DNA of 64,000 nucleotides from Caryophanales bacterium UBA6449. Its GTDB lineage: Bacteria; Bacillota_I; Bacilli_A; RFN20; CAG-288. The translations under genes were made by a program, and so were the position numbers. Positions 26,852 to 34,774 of this stretch are shown here, in pieces. The notes under the pieces are model-generated. The model was not told where the DNA came from, ran no database searches, and saw only the letters and a program-made list of their open reading frames with translations. Location of the stretch: the NCBI GenBank assembly GCA_002437105.1, contig DJOB01000004.1, positions 255,845 to 319,844 of the forward strand. Reading direction: 5' to 3'. Within the stretch, counting starts at the first letter, position 1; every line of letters starts with the position of its first letter.

Positions 26852-29480
26852 AAGCAAGGTCGTATCCTCCAGCGAGGCGCCGCGCTCCGCTACCGGTCAG
26901 CTGACCGAAGGACTCAAGAAGGATACCCTGGAGAACGAGACGCTCTCCTCGGTGCTTTCGGACTGCTTTGCGCGCTACGCCAAGATGGTGTTGACGGATC
27001 GGGCTATCCCGGATGTGCGGGATGGACTCAAGCCGGTTCAGCGCCGAATCATCTTCGATATGTGGAAGCAGGGGATCACCTATGACAAGAAGACGGTCAA
27101 GTGCGCTAAGACCGTCGGAGACGTGCTCGGTAACTTCCATCCCCACGGCGACTCGTCGGTCTACGATGCGATGGTCCGTCTCTCCCAGGAGTGGAAGATG
27201 GAGGTTCCCCTGCTCACCTTCCAGGGAAATAACGGTTCGATCGATAACGATCCCCCGGCAGCTTACAGGTATACCGAGGCTAAGCTTTCACGCGCTTCCA
27301 ACTTCATGACTCAGGACCTCGATGAGGATACGGTCGATACCATGCTCACCTTCGATGACCTCAACACGGAACCGGTGGTTCTCCCCGCCGCCTTCCCCAA
27401 TCTGCTCGTGAATGGAGCGCAGGGAATCGCGGTCGGAAATGCCACCAACATCCCCACTCACAATCCTCACGAGATCATTCAGGCTTGCCTCTATCGGCTG
27501 GCGCACCAGGCGTGCACCCTCGAGGACCTGCTCCGCATCGTCAAGGGCCCCGATTTCCCGACTGGCGGAATCATCGACAACCCGGATGCGCTCCGTCAGC
27601 TGTACGCGACGGGAAAGGCATCCTTCTATGTCCACTCGAAGGCGGTGATCGACCGGGAGAAGAACCAGGTGATCATCACCGAGATCCCCTATGGCGTGAT
27701 CAAGTCTCAGATGGTCGCTGACCTCGACGAGAAGCGGATCAAATTCCGTCTGGACAACATCACCGAGGTCCGCGATGAGTCGTCGGTCGATATCCGCATC
27801 GTCCTCGATGTGAGGAAGGGTACCGATCCTCAGGAGGTGCTCGATTACCTGAATAGCAAGGGCCTCATCCGGGCCACCTTCGCCGCTAACATGCTGGTTC
27901 TGGATCATGGTCACCCGCGGACGCTCGGCCTGCTTCCCATCATCGACAGCTATCTGGCCCACCGCGAGATCGTCGTCACCCGGCGCTCGCACTTCGAGCT
28001 GAATAAGGCCAACGCCAGGCTGGAGATCGTCCAAGGTCTGCTGAAGGCCTCCTCGATCATCGACCAGGTGATCAAGGTCATCCGGGCCGCCAGCTCGCGG
28101 AGCGAGGCGAAGACGAACCTGATGAGCCGGTTCGGCTTTACGGAGAACCAGGCGGATGCCATCGGCAACATGCGGCTCTACTCTCTGACCAGGATCGATA
28201 TCACGGCCCTGCAGGATGAGCAGAAGAGTCTGCAGAGCGACATCGCGAGGCTGGAGAAGATCCTCGGCTCGCGGGCGGTGCTCGACAGCGTGATCGCGAC
28301 CGAGCTCGCGGAGGCCGATAAGGTCCTCGCGCTGCCCCGGAGGACGGAGATCCTCGCGGCTCCGATGCAGGTGAAAGCCGTCGATCAGAAGAGCTTGATC
28401 GCGCGGGAGGACGTTCGGGTCGTTCTGACCTATGACGGCTACCTCAAGCGGACCAACGCCCGCTCTTTCCAGAGCTCGACCGGCAGCGGTGACGCGGTTG
28501 CCGACCTGCCCGGATTGAAGGTGGGGGATCGGTTGGTGCTCAACCGGGTCTGCTCCACCCATGACGACATCCTGGGCTTCACCAGTCTGGGCAACTACTT
28601 TGTGGTGCCGGTCTGGCAGATTCCGGAAGGCAAGTGGAAGGAGGAGGGCAAGCACATCTCGACCATGGTTTCGACTGCGGCTTCCGAGAAGATCATCGCT
28701 GCCTTCGCGGTCTCCCAGCTGCCTAGGGGTTTGAATATCATCCTGCTCTCCAAAAAGGGACGGATGAAGCGTTCCTGCCTGGATGAGCTGAACCTCGCGA
28801 AGATCACCTCGCGTCCTCTGAAAGCAATGTCGCTCGGTAGCGACGATGCGGTGGTCGATGCCAAGCTCGGCGCCGGTGACAGCTCGGTGATCGTCTGGTC
28901 GCAGGACGGTTTCGTCAATCGCTTCCCCGAGACCGATATCCCGCTAGTCGGTATCAAGGCCGGCGGCGTCAAGGCGATGAATCTGCCGGCTAAGCCTGTC
29001 GACATGGCTCTGATGACGGTGGTACCCGGCGGGGAGGAAACTCGGGTCCTGGTGGTGACCAGCAAGCGCAAGGTCACGGTAATCTCGACCGAGAATATCC
29101 CCGAGACCGAGCGCCTCGCCGCCAAGACTCAGGCCATCACGATCCCCAAGTCCAATCGAACCGATGTGGTGGGGGTCGAACCGTTGAAGAAGGGCGAGAA
29201 TCTCTTCCTCTTAGCCTGTACCGATGGGTCGGTCGCACTGGACATCTCCGGGATGGCTACTTCGAATATCGGCGTGATGCTCAGAAACGAGAATGTCGAC
29301 CTCAAGCCCAACGTGTCCATCGTGGGTGTGCACGAGAGCGGCACGCCCATCACCTCTTCAACTCCGGTGCATGTCGCTGCGAAAGCCGCCCCGAAGCCCG
29401 TGCGGGCCACCTCTGACGGCTCGCCCAAGCAGGGTACCCTCTTCGACATGATCGACGAAGAACTCAAGGATACGAAGTGA
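26832..29480 (+). CDS. parC: DNA topoisomerase IV subunit A
   Basis: DNA-cleaving subunit of topoisomerase IV. This is an 882-residue protein. The winged-helix region carries GNFHPHGDSSVYDAMVRL, where quinolone-resistance changes occur in the family; a Ser occupies the usual Ser position. The catalytic tyrosine is Tyr147 in AYRYTEAKLS. A C-terminal beta-pinwheel follows, from about residue 510 (repeats such as DVRVVLTYDGYLKRT, ILLSKKGRMKRS, VIVWSQDGFVNRF). The tail is somewhat longer than usual and ends in a low-complexity Ala/Pro/Lys stretch. Starts within parE, with AGGAGG upstream. Confidence 0.94.
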   Translation: MAARKTRSKVVSSSEAPRSATGQLTEGLKKDTLENETLSSVLSDCFARYAKMVLTDRAIPDVRDGLKPVQRRIIFDMWKQGITYDKKTVKCAKTVGDVLGNFHPHGDSSVYDAMVRLSQEWKMEVPLLTFQGNNGSIDNDPPAAYRYTEAKLSRASNFMTQDLDEDTVDTMLTFDDLNTEPVVLPAAFPNLLVNGAQGIAVGNATNIPTHNPHEIIQACLYRLAHQACTLEDLLRIVKGPDFPTGGIIDNPDALRQLYATGKASFYVHSKAVIDREKNQVIITEIPYGVIKSQMVADLDEKRIKFRLDNITEVRDESSVDIRIVLDVRKGTDPQEVLDYLNSKGLIRATFAANMLVLDHGHPRTLGLLPIIDSYLAHREIVVTRRSHFELNKANARLEIVQGLLKASSIIDQVIKVIRAASSRSEAKTNLMSRFGFTENQADAIGNMRLYSLTRIDITALQDEQKSLQSDIARLEKILGSRAVLDSVIATELAEADKVLALPRRTEILAAPMQVKAVDQKSLIAREDVRVVLTYDGYLKRTNARSFQSSTGSGDAVADLPGLKVGDRLVLNRVCSTHDDILGFTSLGNYFVVPVWQIPEGKWKEEGKHISTMVSTAASEKIIAAFAVSQLPRGLNIILLSKKGRMKRSCLDELNLAKITSRPLKAMSLGSDDAVVDAKLGAGDSSVIVWSQDGFVNRFPETDIPLVGIKAGGVKAMNLPAKPVDMALMTVVPGGEETRVLVVTSKRKVTVISTENIPETERLAAKTQAITIPKSNRTDVVGVEPLKKGENLFLLACTDGSVALDISGMATSNIGVMLRNENVDLKPNVSIVGVHESGTPITSSTPVHVAAKAAPKPVRATSDGSPKQGTLFDMIDEELKDTK

Positions 29481-29995
29481 TGAAGGATCGCACCGATTTT
29501 CACTGCGATGACCTTTTGGGAGCGGACTACGGGCTGCTCTATCGGGCGGGGATCCGCTATCTCTTCTTCGATATCGACAATACTTTGGTCCCCCCGCAGA
29601 CGGAATCACCCACGGAACGGGTGAGGAGGATTGGCGTTCAGGCGCGGGAGGCAGGGCTCACTTTAGGTATCCTTACCAACAGTCGAAATATCCAGCGCGG
29701 TGAGGCGTTTCAGAAGGCCCTGGGAGCTAAGTGGCTCATTACCGAAGCTTTCAAGCCCGCCCCTGGGGCGTTGAGGGCGGTCATAGAGGCCAAAAAATTG
29801 GACCCTAGGGCTGTCTGCCTCGCGGGTGACCAGCTGATTACTGATAGACTGTGCGCTAAATGGAATAAGATATTCTTTGTACTGGTCAAACCGGTAGTCG
29901 ACTATGATCAGGCTGCGACTAGGCTCAATCGTCTCCTGGAGAGGCCGTTTCGGCGATCTTGGGAGCGTCGGGGCTTGCTGGGTCTGAAGATCTGA
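29480..29995 (+). CDS. yqeG: YqeG-family HAD phosphatase
   Basis: A 171-residue HAD-superfamily (IIIA) hydrolase. Motif I is FFDIDNTLVPP (nucleophile and general-acid Asp), motif II is ILTNS, the Lys of motif III is in EAFKPAPGAL, and motif IV is LAGDQLITD. Substrate unknown; the related fungal/plant group includes phosphatidylglycerophosphate phosphatase, so that activity is possible but unproven. The ATG at 29480 overlaps the parC stop (TGATG); a GTG at 29477 is one codon earlier. It begins the yqeG-yqeH-yqeK-rsfS block conserved in Firmicutes. Confidence 0.88.
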   Translation: MKDRTDFHCDDLLGADYGLLYRAGIRYLFFDIDNTLVPPQTESPTERVRRIGVQAREAGLTLGILTNSRNIQRGEAFQKALGAKWLITEAFKPAPGALRAVIEAKKLDPRAVCLAGDQLITDRLCAKWNKIFFVLVKPVVDYDQAATRLNRLLERPFRRSWERRGLLGLKI

Positions 29996-30016
29996 ACGCA
30001 AAGAAGGGAGAGAGAT

Positions 30017-31162
30017 ATGCATTCCTCGTATAAGAAGGTTTCGGGTATGACGGCGGAGATTAAACTGCGCCGCTGCTATGGCTGTGGCACTACGCTGCAG
30101 AGCTTGGATCGCTATGAGCCGGGCTATGTGAGTCCGGCTCGGAGCAAGAACGACGAGGGACTCTGCGATCGTTGCTTTAAGCTCCGTAATCCCGGTGATA
30201 CCTCCTCGCAGACGATCACTCCCGCCTATTCGCACATGATCGAGAAGGGACTGGCTGACCATGCCCTCTTCTGCTACGTTCTCGATGCTTTTTCGCTCGA
30301 CTCTTCGGCTGTTCCCAGCCTCTCTTCCATGATCGCGAAGGGCCGTGTGGTCGCCCTGATCAACAAGGTCGACCTGCTTCCCTCCAACGTGTCGGTCGCG
30401 GAGCTGAAAGAGGGAGTCAATTTCCGCCTCAAGATGCAGGGAATCGATCCCGTGGGTATCTATATGACCTCGATGGATGACGATTCCGCGATGGCTCACC
30501 TGAGGGATTTCCTGGATGAAAAGCGCGATGGAACTGATGTGTATCTTATCGGCTCATTGAGGGTTGGTAAGTCGACTCTCGTCAATAATTTCCTGAAGTT
30601 CTATACCAATTCAACTGATAGGGCAATCACGAGGGAAAACCTGGGTACCCCCGATGATGAACTGATTGTTACCGCCATACCTCTCGATGGTTCTTCCACC
30701 CTCTACGATACTCCGGGTGTCTTCCTCTCCTCCAGTCTCGCCAATCAGATCGACCGGCGGACTCTGAAATACATCCTGCCACGGACCAAGGTTGCCAACC
30801 GTCCCTTCAAGTTGAAGCCCAATGAGGGCTTGGCGCTCGGTGGTCTGTCGTTCCTGCTTCAGACCGCGGGTCCCCGTGACCAGATCGAGTTCTATTTCTC
30901 TTCCGATGTCGAGATCAAGAGGATCCCTGCGGTTCACGCTGGAGATGAATTTACTGCGTTGGTCCAAAATTCCAAGATCTATCCTATCTCTCAGACTATT
31001 CGCGATGCTGATGCGCTCGAGAGCAAGCATATCGAGGTGCCGGCCGATAATCAGGAGCATGTGATCTCGATCGTCGGTTTTGGAAGGCTTAGGTTGGTCG
31101 GGGCTGGGCAGAGTTTCGATTTCTTCGTTCCCAAGGGCGTCGATGTGATCTTCTATCAGTGA
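30017..31162 (+). CDS. yqeH: YqeH ribosome-biogenesis GTPase (circularly permuted)
   Basis: GTPase needed for 30S subunit assembly. The 381-residue protein begins with a treble-clef zinc finger (CYGCG near residue 20 and CDRC near 50). A G domain follows in permuted order G4-G5-G1-G2-G3: NKVDLLP, then TSM, then GSLRVGKSTLVN, then DTPGVF. The C-terminal domain is the YqeH-type RNA/protein-binding part. ATG at 30017 has GGGAGA six bases upstream. Lies in the usual order after yqeG. In Bacillus aroE and yhbY-like genes come next; here nothing intervenes before yqeK. Confidence 0.94.
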   Translation: MHSSYKKVSGMTAEIKLRRCYGCGTTLQSLDRYEPGYVSPARSKNDEGLCDRCFKLRNPGDTSSQTITPAYSHMIEKGLADHALFCYVLDAFSLDSSAVPSLSSMIAKGRVVALINKVDLLPSNVSVAELKEGVNFRLKMQGIDPVGIYMTSMDDDSAMAHLRDFLDEKRDGTDVYLIGSLRVGKSTLVNNFLKFYTNSTDRAITRENLGTPDDELIVTAIPLDGSSTLYDTPGVFLSSSLANQIDRRTLKYILPRTKVANRPFKLKPNEGLALGGLSFLLQTAGPRDQIEFYFSSDVEIKRIPAVHAGDEFTALVQNSKIYPISQTIRDADALESKHIEVPADNQEHVISIVGFGRLRLVGAGQSFDFFVPKGVDVIFYQ

Positions 31163-31174
31163 GCGATAAAGTCG

Positions 31175-32257
31175 ATGGAAAATCATCCTATCGTTTTCTT
31201 GTCTGAATTCGATCCTCCCTGCTCTTCCGACCTGGAGTGCTTGCGGTTTGGTCTGCTCTTCTTTGATGCTTCATCGGCGCTGATATATCCGATTGCTTCC
31301 TGCAAACGCATTGATGTAGCGCCTTTCAAAGTTAGGGAAAAGTTGATTCATGAGGTTTTTGGCGATTATCCGAATGTGGAGATCGCGGCTAAGGAGCGTT
31401 GCAAGACAGCGCGGGAGATCATCGATAATCTGACGAGGCAACCGGTCTTTGGTGATAAGAAGATCCTGCTGGTCAATCCGAAGGAAGTTGAATCACTCGG
31501 CGCCATCATCTCCCATCCCAAAGTGAAGAAACTCTATCGCGTGGTGTCGATCCTGACTAATGCTGATGATGATATGAAAGAGGTGCTGTTGGGACATGGC
31601 ATCGAGGTTATCATCAATACAGATGTCTCACCCTACAACCAGGCGGATATCCGGTCCCTTTCGTCTCTAGATGCACCCAAGTGTGTAATCGATACGGTAA
31701 TCAAGAATCAGTTTTACTCGGTTGATAAAGTTGTTTCTCTCTATGATCTCAAGAGATATCAACATGCTTTGAGTGTAGCTCAGTTATCATATGAGATGGC
31801 TCAGAAGAATAATGTGGAGCCGTGGAAAGCCTATTTGGCGGGGTATCTTCACGACGTGGCGAAGTTGTATGCTAAAACGGATGAGGGGCGCGACACGATG
31901 AAGCGCGTCTTCCCTGAGTATGCTTTTATGTCCCCCTGGAGTTGGCACCAATTCTTGGGTGCCTATCTGAGTCGGACCCGATTCAAGATCAAAGATGAGG
32001 AGATCCTACACGCTATCGAATTTCATACGACGGGTTCAGGCCGGATGTCTAAGCTCGATATGATCGTCTACTGTGCGGATAAGCTCGACCCGCGGCGCGG
32101 GTGGGATTCCGATAGCTTCATCAGACTCTGTAAGCAGGACATCGAGATCGGATTCAAGGCTGAACTGCGGCACAATATCGATTTTATTCAATCGCAGAAT
32201 TCGGGTGAGGTGGCTGATCCTCTGACTCAATCCTGTATCGAAGCGTATCTGAACTGA
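31175..32257 (+). CDS. yqeK: YqeK-type HD hydrolase fused to a degenerate NadD-like domain
   Basis: A 360-residue two-domain protein. Residues about 185-360 are a YqeK HD domain: His197 in RYQHALSVA, His226-Asp227 in GYLHDVAK, EFHTTG, and YCADKLDPRRG. This family hydrolyses diadenosine tetraphosphate symmetrically. Residues 1-180 have the shape of nicotinate-mononucleotide adenylyltransferase (NadD), which normally precedes yqeK, but its active site is eroded. The GGTFDPPHxGH motif reads FLSEFDPPCSSDL, so both His of HxGH are gone, and the ISSTxIR motif reads SPYNQADIR. The closing VIDTVIKNQFY matches the end of NadD. So adenylyl transfer is probably lost and the domain may be structural. The Shine-Dalgarno sequence is weak. 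GC content is visibly lower than in genes further left. Confidence 0.8.
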   Translation: MENHPIVFLSEFDPPCSSDLECLRFGLLFFDASSALIYPIASCKRIDVAPFKVREKLIHEVFGDYPNVEIAAKERCKTAREIIDNLTRQPVFGDKKILLVNPKEVESLGAIISHPKVKKLYRVVSILTNADDDMKEVLLGHGIEVIINTDVSPYNQADIRSLSSLDAPKCVIDTVIKNQFYSVDKVVSLYDLKRYQHALSVAQLSYEMAQKNNVEPWKAYLAGYLHDVAKLYAKTDEGRDTMKRVFPEYAFMSPWSWHQFLGAYLSRTRFKIKDEEILHAIEFHTTGSGRMSKLDMIVYCADKLDPRRGWDSDSFIRLCKQDIEIGFKAELRHNIDFIQSQNSGEVADPLTQSCIEAYLN

Positions 32258-32275
32258 AGAAAGGTTTAAAGAGTT

Positions 32276-32710
32276 ATGACTAAGAAAAGTGAAATTAAGG
32301 TTATCTACCCTAAGGGTGGCGTTAGGAAGCACGCGGTTTTGGATGTGGCCCTTACTCTAGCCTCTGATCGTGGGGAGGATACGGTCGTCTACAATGTCTC
32401 CAAGCGATCTCCGATAGTCGAATATGTGATTGTGACTTCCGCCGGTTCAGACAAGAGAGCCACTGGTTTATCATTCTCGGCTCAGGAAGTCTTAGAGAAG
32501 GAGAAGTTCCCGATCAACCACGTCGAGGGTAAGAAGGGTTCTTCGTGGATCCTGGTCGATGCTGGCTCCGTGGTCGTTCACATCTTCACTAAAGAGGAAC
32601 GGAAGAATGTTAATATCGACGAGCTTTACCAGGGTTGCTTAAAGACTTCTATCAGTGATCGAGATGTCGCTAATTGGGTCAAGGCCAATATTAAAGATAC
32701 GGAGAATTAA
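32276..32710 (+). CDS. rsfS: Ribosomal silencing factor RsfS
   Basis: Binds L14 on the 50S subunit and blocks subunit joining in starvation. The 144-residue protein has the family core: WILVDAGSVVVHIFTKEERKNVNIDELY, corresponding to W.l.D.g.vvvHif....R..Y.Le.lw. It is longer than most RsfS (about 110), with extra residues at both ends. It follows yqeK directly, its usual place, and is two bases before mtnN. Confidence 0.88.
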   Translation: MTKKSEIKVIYPKGGVRKHAVLDVALTLASDRGEDTVVYNVSKRSPIVEYVIVTSAGSDKRATGLSFSAQEVLEKEKFPINHVEGKKGSSWILVDAGSVVVHIFTKEERKNVNIDELYQGCLKTSISDRDVANWVKANIKDTEN

Positions 32711-32712
32711 AA

Positions 32713-33426
32713 ATGGGCAGTGAGAAAATGGAATATGTTTTGGTTCTCTGCGCTTTGAAAGAGGAGTATGAAGCGCTGATCAACAAGGTTCAAGCGGGGG
32801 AACCGGCTACCATCGGTGGCGTGGCTGGAACCGTTTTTCCTATTCCTTCCGGCTTGGCATTCGCTTTTACGGGGTATGTAGGTAAGGTCGGAACGGCTTT
32901 TATCTTGGGCAAGATTGCTTCCTGCTGCAAGGTTAAAGCCATAATCAATTCGGGAGTGGCTGGTTCGCTCAGCGATGAGGCAACTCCCTTAACCGTGGTT
33001 TTTGCCGATAAGGTCGCTTTTCACGATGTCGATCTGACGGCTTTCAATCTTCCTTATGGAATGATGGATGAACAACCGCTTTGGTTTGAAGCGGGGAAAG
33101 AGTTCCGGGAAGCAGCTAAAGATCTACAGTCTCAAAGAGAGCTGCAGATTAAGATAGGTTCTATGATCTCTGGCGATTCATTTGTGACGAAGAAGAATAT
33201 GCCGGAAAAGATGATTGAATACTTTGGTCACCCACTAGCTGTGGATATGGAAGGCGCAACAGTAGGTATGGTAGCCAATCTTCTCCACGTGCCCTTTGCG
33301 GTAATTCGTTCTATTTCTGATGATACGCGGAAAGAAGGAAATAGGATGAACTATGAAGAGTTTGTTGAGTTGGCTGCTAAGCATGCTAGTTCGGTAACCC
33401 TTTGGCTCTTGAACAGTATTAAATAA
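32713..33426 (+). CDS. mtnN: 5'-methylthioadenosine/S-adenosylhomocysteine nucleosidase
   Basis: Cleaves MTA and SAH to free adenine, closing the SAM recycling loop; the adenine released can be used by Apt. The 237-residue protein shows IINSGVAGSL, the GSMISGDSFV segment, AVDMEGATVGMVA with the substrate-binding Glu, and AVIRSISDD with the catalytic Asp. It is the last + strand gene before the AT-rich gap; no obvious hairpin terminator follows. Confidence 0.92.
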   Translation: MGSEKMEYVLVLCALKEEYEALINKVQAGEPATIGGVAGTVFPIPSGLAFAFTGYVGKVGTAFILGKIASCCKVKAIINSGVAGSLSDEATPLTVVFADKVAFHDVDLTAFNLPYGMMDEQPLWFEAGKEFREAAKDLQSQRELQIKIGSMISGDSFVTKKNMPEKMIEYFGHPLAVDMEGATVGMVANLLHVPFAVIRSISDDTRKEGNRMNYEEFVELAAKHASSVTLWLLNSIK

Positions 33427-33691
33427 GTTTTAGTGAATTAGGTTGTTTCAGATTCTCTTATTTGATATTTGCTTTGTTAGTATTTAATTAGTACCAAAAT
33501 AAAACTAAGGCATTAAAGTTAATATATTTTCACTTATAAAACTTAGTTTTAAAATAGTACTTTATTGTTGCTATTTAACTGGATATTTTTGAGCAAGTTT
33601 TTTAATACTATTTTGATACTTATTTAGTACTAGTATATTTAAAACTTGTATGAACCACTTGTTAAACAAGCAGAGATTTATCAAATTTATT

Positions 33692-33719
33692 ACTTCGCAT
33701 AATATATATTATGTTAAAT
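33692..33719 (+). other. dif: dif chromosome-dimer resolution site
   Basis: 28 bp beginning ACTTCGCAT, with core AATATATATTATGT and ending TAAAT. Set against the B. subtilis dif sequence as I recall it, 23 of 28 positions are identical, including ACTTC at the left arm and the whole central AATATATATTATGT run. The 16-base centre (33698-33713) is a perfect palindrome, as expected for a site bound by XerC and XerD on two half-sites. It sits exactly where the two gene-strand blocks converge, and xerD is encoded at 36006-36896. This is the site where XerCD, triggered by FtsK/SpoIIIE, resolves chromosome dimers. Confidence 0.82.
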
Positions 33720-33783
33720 TCGCTTAAAACACCTTGCTTAGATGGGTAAGATTAGACTTTATTGACGCCTAATATTATTGTCT

Positions 33784-33826
33784 ACTAATTTGATACTAGA
33801 GTAATACTATTTAGTATCAAATTAGT
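33784..33826. repeat. 15-bp perfect inverted repeat near dif
   Basis: ACTAATTTGATACTA (33784-33798) and its exact reverse complement (33812-33826) flank a 13-base spacer that itself contains AATACTATT. It is 65 bases from the dif-like site. No coding or terminator role is evident (no U-run). It looks like a binding site for a dimeric protein. Confidence 0.75.
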
Positions 33827-33946
33827 TTTAAAGTTTCTCTGATCAAATACTATCTAAAGACTTCTTTTCTACTATTTGACTACTACTATAAATTACTGCC
33901 AGTTTCTTCGCACTAGTAAATAATTAGTACTACCGCTTTACTAGCA

Positions 33947-34774
33947 TTACCCCTTAATTCCAACTCTATTCTGGTTTTCAAACCAATCTCCTGTTTTGGT
34001 TAAAAACAAGCTTTGGATCATACTAGCTGAAGCACCGAATCTTTCTATACAGATTTCTTCGTCTAATCTCTTTAGGTATTTAATAGTCTGGTTTCCACCG
34101 CGTGATGCTAAATCTAATAGGGTGCTTTTAATTTCTTTCAGTACATCTTTCGATCTTTGGGTATTGCTAAATTGAGAAGAGAAAAAGACTCCATATTCCA
34201 CTTGATCTACTTCCGTGCTTATTGGCTTTAGATCTTTAGCCTTATCATCACCGATGGCGATAGTTAAATAAGGCTCAGATAGAACGGCCCCTTGAATACT
34301 TTGCCCGTCGTAAGTCCCGCTGCTAATACTTTCAATCAGAGTTCGATATGCGTTTACTTCAATCAAGTTATCTTCCTTGATCATGGAGTTCTCTAGTATG
34401 AATTCTCGTTCCGATTCATAGAGTGGGGGAATTAGTATTTTGCTAGTACTATCGATCTCCTTTAATTCCTCTCCATTTATTCCGGTAATGGTAAAGAGCC
34501 CGATTTGGCTAGTTATTTCAAATTTAAAATCCCAGCCATTTTCGATTGCGGCCAATCCTTCCTTCACGGGTACGATGGCGATATCGGAATTGATTGAAGG
34601 AATCTCTCGAGGTAATTGGAACGAATCGAAAGAAGATGAAGAAAAAGCACCAGCGGCGAGAGCGCATTGAACGTAGGCTGAAACACTTATCCCGTTACTG
34701 ATAAAACAGCTGGAGGTCATCGAAACGGAAAGAAGGGAAAGAGCTGAAAGAAGTCCCGTTAATCTCTTTTTCAT
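33947..34774 (-). CDS. Orphan substrate-binding-type lipoprotein
   Basis: A 275-residue predicted lipoprotein. The N-terminus MKKRLTG is followed by a hydrophobic segment and Cys23 in MTSSC, a loose lipobox. The mature part resembles periplasmic-binding proteins of the NitT/TauT (NMT1/THI5-like) kind, with DIAIVPVKEGLAAIENGWDF followed by LFTITG, compare the usual (A)DIAxxPxxxAA then GxxYK and LYxxS. No permease or ATPase gene is next to it. It overlaps deoB by four bases (ATGA), so it is translated from the deoB message. Its codons are clearly more A/T-ending than those of tig or leuS; this may reflect position near the terminus or transfer. Ligand unknown. Confidence 0.6.
   Translation of the reverse strand: MKKRLTGLLSALSLLSVSMTSSCFISNGISVSAYVQCALAAGAFSSSSFDSFQLPREIPSINSDIAIVPVKEGLAAIENGWDFKFEITSQIGLFTITGINGEELKEIDSTSKILIPPLYESEREFILENSMIKEDNLIEVNAYRTLIESISSGTYDGQSIQGAVLSEPYLTIAIGDDKAKDLKPISTEVDQVEYGVFFSSQFSNTQRSKDVLKEIKSTLLDLASRGGNQTIKYLKRLDEEICIERFGASASMIQSLFLTKTGDWFENQNRVGIKG

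Larger units (their letters stand above)
33427..33946. other. AT-rich, gene-free convergence point (proposed replication terminus)
   Basis: This 520-base stretch lies between the last + strand gene (mtnN) and the first - strand gene of the right half. It has no credible coding frame. Base composition is extreme: the 60 bases from 33601 contain only 12 G or C. TAGTAC occurs at 33489, 33555, 33625 and 33925, with many TAGTAT/GATACT/ATACTA variants. Inverted repeats are present at 33605-33636 (6-bp arms), 33784-33826 (15-bp arms) and 33913-33944 (CTAGTAAA / TTTACTAG arms), and a dif-like site at 33692-33719. No DnaA-box cluster is seen, and the genes converge rather than diverge, so it is not an origin. 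Confidence 0.7.

Noticed and set aside
33784..33826. 15-bp inverted repeat as an rho-independent terminator of mtnN
   Set aside because: The arms are AT-rich, the loop is 13 bases, there is no U-run, and it lies more than 350 bases past the gene.
33427..33946. AT-rich gap as a replication origin
   Set aside because: No cluster of TTATCCACA-type DnaA boxes, no dnaA/dnaN/gidA-type neighbours, and genes converge on it instead of diverging.
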